Part shown: piece by piece, positions 19,113 through 21,962 of the stretch
Layout of the letters: each line of letters opens with the position of its first letter
Numbering within the stretch: position 1 is the first letter of the stretch
Notes under the pieces: generated by a model
The model's database searches: none
What the model saw: the letters and a program-made list of their open reading frames with translations, nothing else
Told to the model about the DNA's origin: nothing
From: Elysia marginata
Lineage: Eukaryota; Mollusca; Gastropoda; Plakobranchidae
Direction of reading: 5' to 3'
DNA length: 21,962 nucleotides
Assembly (NCBI GenBank): GCA_019649035.1
Contig: BMAT01000102.1
Span: forward strand, 139,289 to 161,250
Program-made: the position numbers and the translations under genes

Positions 19113-19813
19113 TATGATTGCGTAGTTAGTTATTTAAAAAAAGTAAATTAAATAGAATTTTCCTAGTGTATCAAAAGATATCTCCATAAGTTGGCTTATA
19201 TATTTCTTTGATCTTACCTGACATTAATTTAGTTTTCAAGTCTGTTATTAATGTTGCCTATTTTCATAATTTTTAGAACTACTATTATTATCAATGTTGT
19301 TGTAAATATCTTTATACCAAAATGGTCTCGGTGTAGGTAATTTCAATTAATTTCGACTTACACTCTTATCAAAAGCGCTGGTTTTAAAAGCGTTGAAATG
19401 TTCTACTCAGTTGTGTTTTTTTTTAAAAGGGTACCTAAGTCTTACAAAAGGGTAATTCTTTTTCAAAGTTTTTTTTTAGTTAGATCAAGTTTGTGTAATT
19501 TAAGAAGATAAATCGGTTAGTATTGACCTGGCGGAAAACTGATGTTAAGCCGGAACACGAAATTGAGTACAATTGCGGGTTACATTTTTAAACAATATTA
19601 AACCGCATATTTTCAGTTTGAAGCATCGTCAAAATTTTTTAAAAAAAGAGAGCACAAAATTTTCTTGATTTTTTCGCTGCCCTGAACAGACTTGAAAACT
19701 TTATCCATGCAAGGTAAGATCAAAAGAATATAGGCCAACTTATCGAGATATCTTTCGGGGCATTTGGAAATATTAATTTACTTTTTTTTTAAATAACTAA
19801 CTACATAACCATG
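19113..19813. mobile_element. 0.7 kb element with ~130-bp inverted arms, family unknown
   Basis: The left arm (19113-19246) matches the complement of the right arm (19685-19813), roughly 80% by eye with a few gaps. Shared blocks from outside in include GTAGTTAGTTATTTAAAAAA, GTAAATTAA, AAAGATATCTC, ATAAGTTGGC, TTTGATCTTACC and AGTTTTCAAGTCTGTT. The middle (~440 bases) is AT-rich without a coding frame. Weaker matching may extend to CAGCG (19090) and CACTG (about 19841). No clean target duplication is seen. It fits an old non-autonomous TIR transposon or foldback element. Confidence 0.65.
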
Positions 19814-20011
19814 CTTTAAAATAAAACTTGATCACTGTAAAATTGGCATCGGCGTTCCGAACAGCAAGTAGTCTAGATAAAACGCAAATTTTAGAGCATT
19901 TCTTATACCTTCCCTCCCGAAGCATCATGCTTACGTATGGACTATCTTCCCTATTTGAGCACTCTCTCTCTTTTTTTCATTGTCATCCTTTTGCGTTACA
20001 GTAAAACTCAC

Positions 20012-20150
20012 CAGACTTGAGCTGCTTGAACAATTTGGCCTTTGACCTCAGCCAGGGCACCAGCTGCAGAATCTCATGCTCCATGCGCTTCTCGGGAGGC
20101 TGCGAGATCAGGGACCGCGCCCGCTCGAACTGGGTCATCAGACGAGGCAT
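20012..20150 (-). CDS. 5' coding exon of a host gene, product not firmly recognised
   Basis: The ATG at 20150-20148 has A at -3 and an in-frame stop upstream (20219-20217). It opens 46 codons plus one base, ending at a strong GTGAGT donor (20011 downward), so the intron is phase 1. The peptide begins MPRLMTQFERARSLISQPPE and ends LQLVPWLRSKAKLFKQLKS; it is helical, charged and has no signal peptide. Codons are GC-rich compared with the AT-rich surroundings. The pattern 'PWLR.K..LF..L' resembles the helices that lead into cyclic nucleotide-binding domains; this is inference from memory and weak. The rest of the gene lies leftward; no second exon was found in the window. Confidence 0.7.
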
Positions 20151-20159
20151 GATGGAATA

Positions 20160-20480
20160 GCTCGTTCGGCTGTTTCCGGATGACCCTAAGACCGGAAGTT
20201 CGGTGGTTTGTAGCGTCTAGAGGGACAGCCTAGAGAGCGCTGAGCTTTCTCTCACACATACTCAGTCGTGAGAATAATTGAGAAAGAGCAAAGCCGAAAA
20301 AGATTGGAGTTTGATTTTTGAAGATTTCTGAGTGAAGGATGAGCGCTGGCTGAATCCACGATACTGTTCACTCTTTTCTTTTTTTTTCCACGAAAAGGTA
20401 AAATCCAAACGATCGACGACGCTAGGCTGTCAGGTAGTCACCATATTGAGCATGCGCTAGTTATGTCAGACATGCGCACA
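20160..20480 (-). promoter_or_regulatory. Likely promoter and 5' UTR of the minus-strand gene
   Basis: A consensus ETS site ACCGGAAGT lies at 20191-20199 and another CCGGAA core (minus strand) near 20174-20180. NRF1-like GCATGCGC (20450-20457) and CATGCGCA (20471-20478) lie further upstream, with CCATATTG between. ETS, NRF1 and YY1-like sites without a TATA box are usual for housekeeping-type animal promoters. The transcription start is not determined. Confidence 0.5.
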
Positions 20481-20516
20481 ACAAGCGTTAACTTTTTAAA
20501 CCAAATTCTGCTCTCT

Positions 20517-20717
20517 ATGCTTACAGAGCGGAAAAAAGCTTGTCAATGGCAGCTCTTTTTAGATTGATGAACTCTCTTGCTCCAGAAAATAGAAAAGATG
20601 ATGTCAATATCAAATTGTGATTTTTATGCTTCCAGAGAAAAAAAAAACTTTGCAATAAAAACCCTGTTTGAATGATGAACTCTCTTGCTCCCGAAAATAG
20701 ATAGGATGATGTCAAGA
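20517..20717. repeat. Tandem duplication, ~109-bp period
   Basis: Copy 1 (20517-20625) and copy 2 (20626-20717) share ATGCTTMCAGAG at the start and GAACTCTCTTGCTCCMGAAA plus AGATGATGTCAA-like sequence at the end. The middle is diverged. It lies just upstream of the minus-strand promoter. Confidence 0.8.
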
Positions 20718-20724
20718 GGAAAAC

Positions 20725-20796
20725 ATGGCGACGTTTGATCCAAAACAATCGGTATCATCAAGTCATCATAATTTCCAAGAACTGATGGCTGTTTAG
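20725..20796 (+). other. Weak candidate: short divergent Kozak frame
   Basis: ATG with A at -3 and G at +4 opens a 23-codon frame (MATFDPKQSVSSSHHNFQEL...). It lies 575 bases from, and divergent to, the minus-strand start codon. A weak donor-like GTATCA follows codon 9. The start overlaps a YY1-like GCCATGTTT on the complement. It may be a divergent first exon, an upstream frame or a binding site only. Confidence 0.2.
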
Positions 20797-20940
20797 AAGT
20801 CTGGCATGTGAAATGCAACCAGGCCGGGTGTCTAAAGTATCAACCAGTTTCTTATCGGTGAGCTCTGAAAAGAAGAACATTAATAAGATGGGCGTTAGTC
20901 AAAATAATTTTTTAAAAAATAAGAACGATTTCTTTTGACA

Positions 20941-21010
20941 ATAAGATAAGATAAGATAAAACTCTATTGTCCCAAAGGAAATTCCGACAATGATGTTTCT
21001 TGTTGTCCTG
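20941..21010 (-). mobile_element. Probable 3' tail of a truncated non-LTR retrotransposon (LINE)
   Basis: On the minus strand, GGAATTTCCTTTGGGACAAT leads into AGAGTTTTATCTTATCTTATC. A GAATTTCC...GGG...AATA block followed by a short (ATCTT)n tail is a familiar LINE 3' end in many animals. The body to the right (to about 21290) shows no recognisable reverse transcriptase, so the copy is either 5'-truncated or old. The clade is not assigned. Confidence 0.5.
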
Positions 21011-21299
21011 CTTCATATCTAAGAACGGAAATAGTAAAACACCAAACACAAAAGGTAAAAAGGCAAGAACAGATTTTACAGGACGATCATATGTCTTTAA
21101 AATCCAAGTCGTATAAAGGAAAGGACAGACATAGCCCTTTTAAAAGTATTAAAATAGACGATGTATTAAATGCGTGGTTTATAAACATCAAATTACGCAA
21201 AAAAGTGTCCTTCAACTTAAGCAAAATGGAAGATAACATGGCAGGCAGTGCCTGTGCCCTCATGCTAAAGTGGAGGTCAACATGACACATAGGGCCTAA

Positions 21300-21962
21300 A
21301 ACGGAAGGAAACATTGCGCGTGAAATTTAGGCCTTATTTAGACTCTAGATCAAGACATCTCCTTGAAGTGGAATTAATTACGATCATTTCAGTATAACAT
21401 AGTGTTCAAAAATATGAAAAAGCAGTCCCTCTTAGCAATTGTTATGTCCTAATCTAAAAATAGGTTTGAGCCTGCTTGCTAGTTGCCGAGTAGTGGCCAA
21501 ATGGTGACTCAAATATAAATAACTATTTATATGAGAATAAATTTCATTAATATTTTTTTACATAAATCGTCTTCATTCACACTATTTTTATACTTACTAA
21601 TATCATTATTATTGCTGTACTAATCTCCACTCTCACCGCTATCGTCATGACCATTACACGTATAACTTTCTTTTTCAATATATTAAATTATTATTGATAA
21701 TATTATCATGATCACCACCACCATCATCATGATGATGAATATGAGATAAAAATAAAAAATTTTACCTAGAAATCTAGATATAAATCTATCTGCAGGAAAA
21801 AAGGGAGAAAAAAAGGGGGGCGGTAATAGGGGGAAGGGGCCTGAGGATCCACGAAAATTGTAACCTAATTACATAGTGAAAGAAATGAAAAGAACTATCA
21901 ATAAAAAAAACGAGAATTATTTACAAAAGAAACTCTCCAAATAAAACTGTGGCCGTAGACTG
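21300..21962. other. AT-rich spacer with a G-rich patch, no gene seen
   Basis: Holds a CACCATCATCATGATGATGA mirror of CAT/ATG triplets (about 21720-21737) and four G-runs at 21803-21839 that could form a quadruplex on the plus strand. No coding frame. Confidence 0.4.

Noticed and set aside
1-21962. LTR retrotransposon, endogenous virus or Polinton remains
   Set aside because: I saw no long direct terminal repeats, capsid, integrase or polymerase-like frames in the window.

Overview
The window looks like animal nuclear DNA that is mostly non-coding and very rich in repeats. The best guess is a gastropod mollusc or another lophotrochozoan. The basis is short-exon eukaryotic gene structure, AT-rich spacer, many long GA/CT, GATA/CTAT and GAA microsatellites, and several tRNA-headed SINE families of the kind common in snails. 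The species cannot be named from the sequence. I see no bacterial genes, rRNA, CRISPR array or intact transposase. Most long reading frames are translations of microsatellites.

Only one coding exon is well supported. It lies on the minus strand (20150 down to 20012): 46 codons beginning MPRLMTQFERARSL, with an in-frame stop upstream and a textbook GTGAGT splice donor. Its promoter side (about 20160-20480) carries ETS-like and NRF1-like sites. If this reading is right, the sequence leftward from 20011 is first intron, possibly for the whole 20 kb. Two short Kozak-like ATGGCGACG starts (4483 and 20725, plus strand) are weak candidates for other first exons or YY1-type elements.

Layout. 1-470: spacer with a CRE and CCAAT-like motifs. 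900-2400: three diverged copies of a repeat with tRNA-like segments. 2936-3066: CTAT microsatellite. 3840-4127: four copies of a ~75 bp repeat. 4150-6490: purine-rich block with GGA/GAA, GATA, a G-run, 23 pure GAA units, a GA run and a ~115 bp minisatellite. 6855-7180: a tRNA-SINE split by a short TA-flanked DNA transposon (MITE). 8560-8811: duplicated CT-rich unit. 9430-9562, 10741-10900, 12120-12290 and 12700-12985: more GA/CT tracts. 13175-13855: three tandem copies of a ~225-245 bp satellite unit. 14537-16990: SINE-rich block with two nearly identical SINEs in opposite orientation, each with perfect target-site duplications, plus three pieces of another SINE family. 17873-18063: second copy of the MITE, with TA on both sides. 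19113-19813: a 0.7 kb element with ~130 bp inverted arms. 20012-20480: exon and promoter. 20517-20717: 109 bp tandem duplication. 20941-21010: probable 3' tail of a LINE, minus strand.

No multi-gene system can be seen. The interest lies in the layered mobile-element history, in inverted SINEs that may sit in one transcript, and in the new-looking inverted-arm element.
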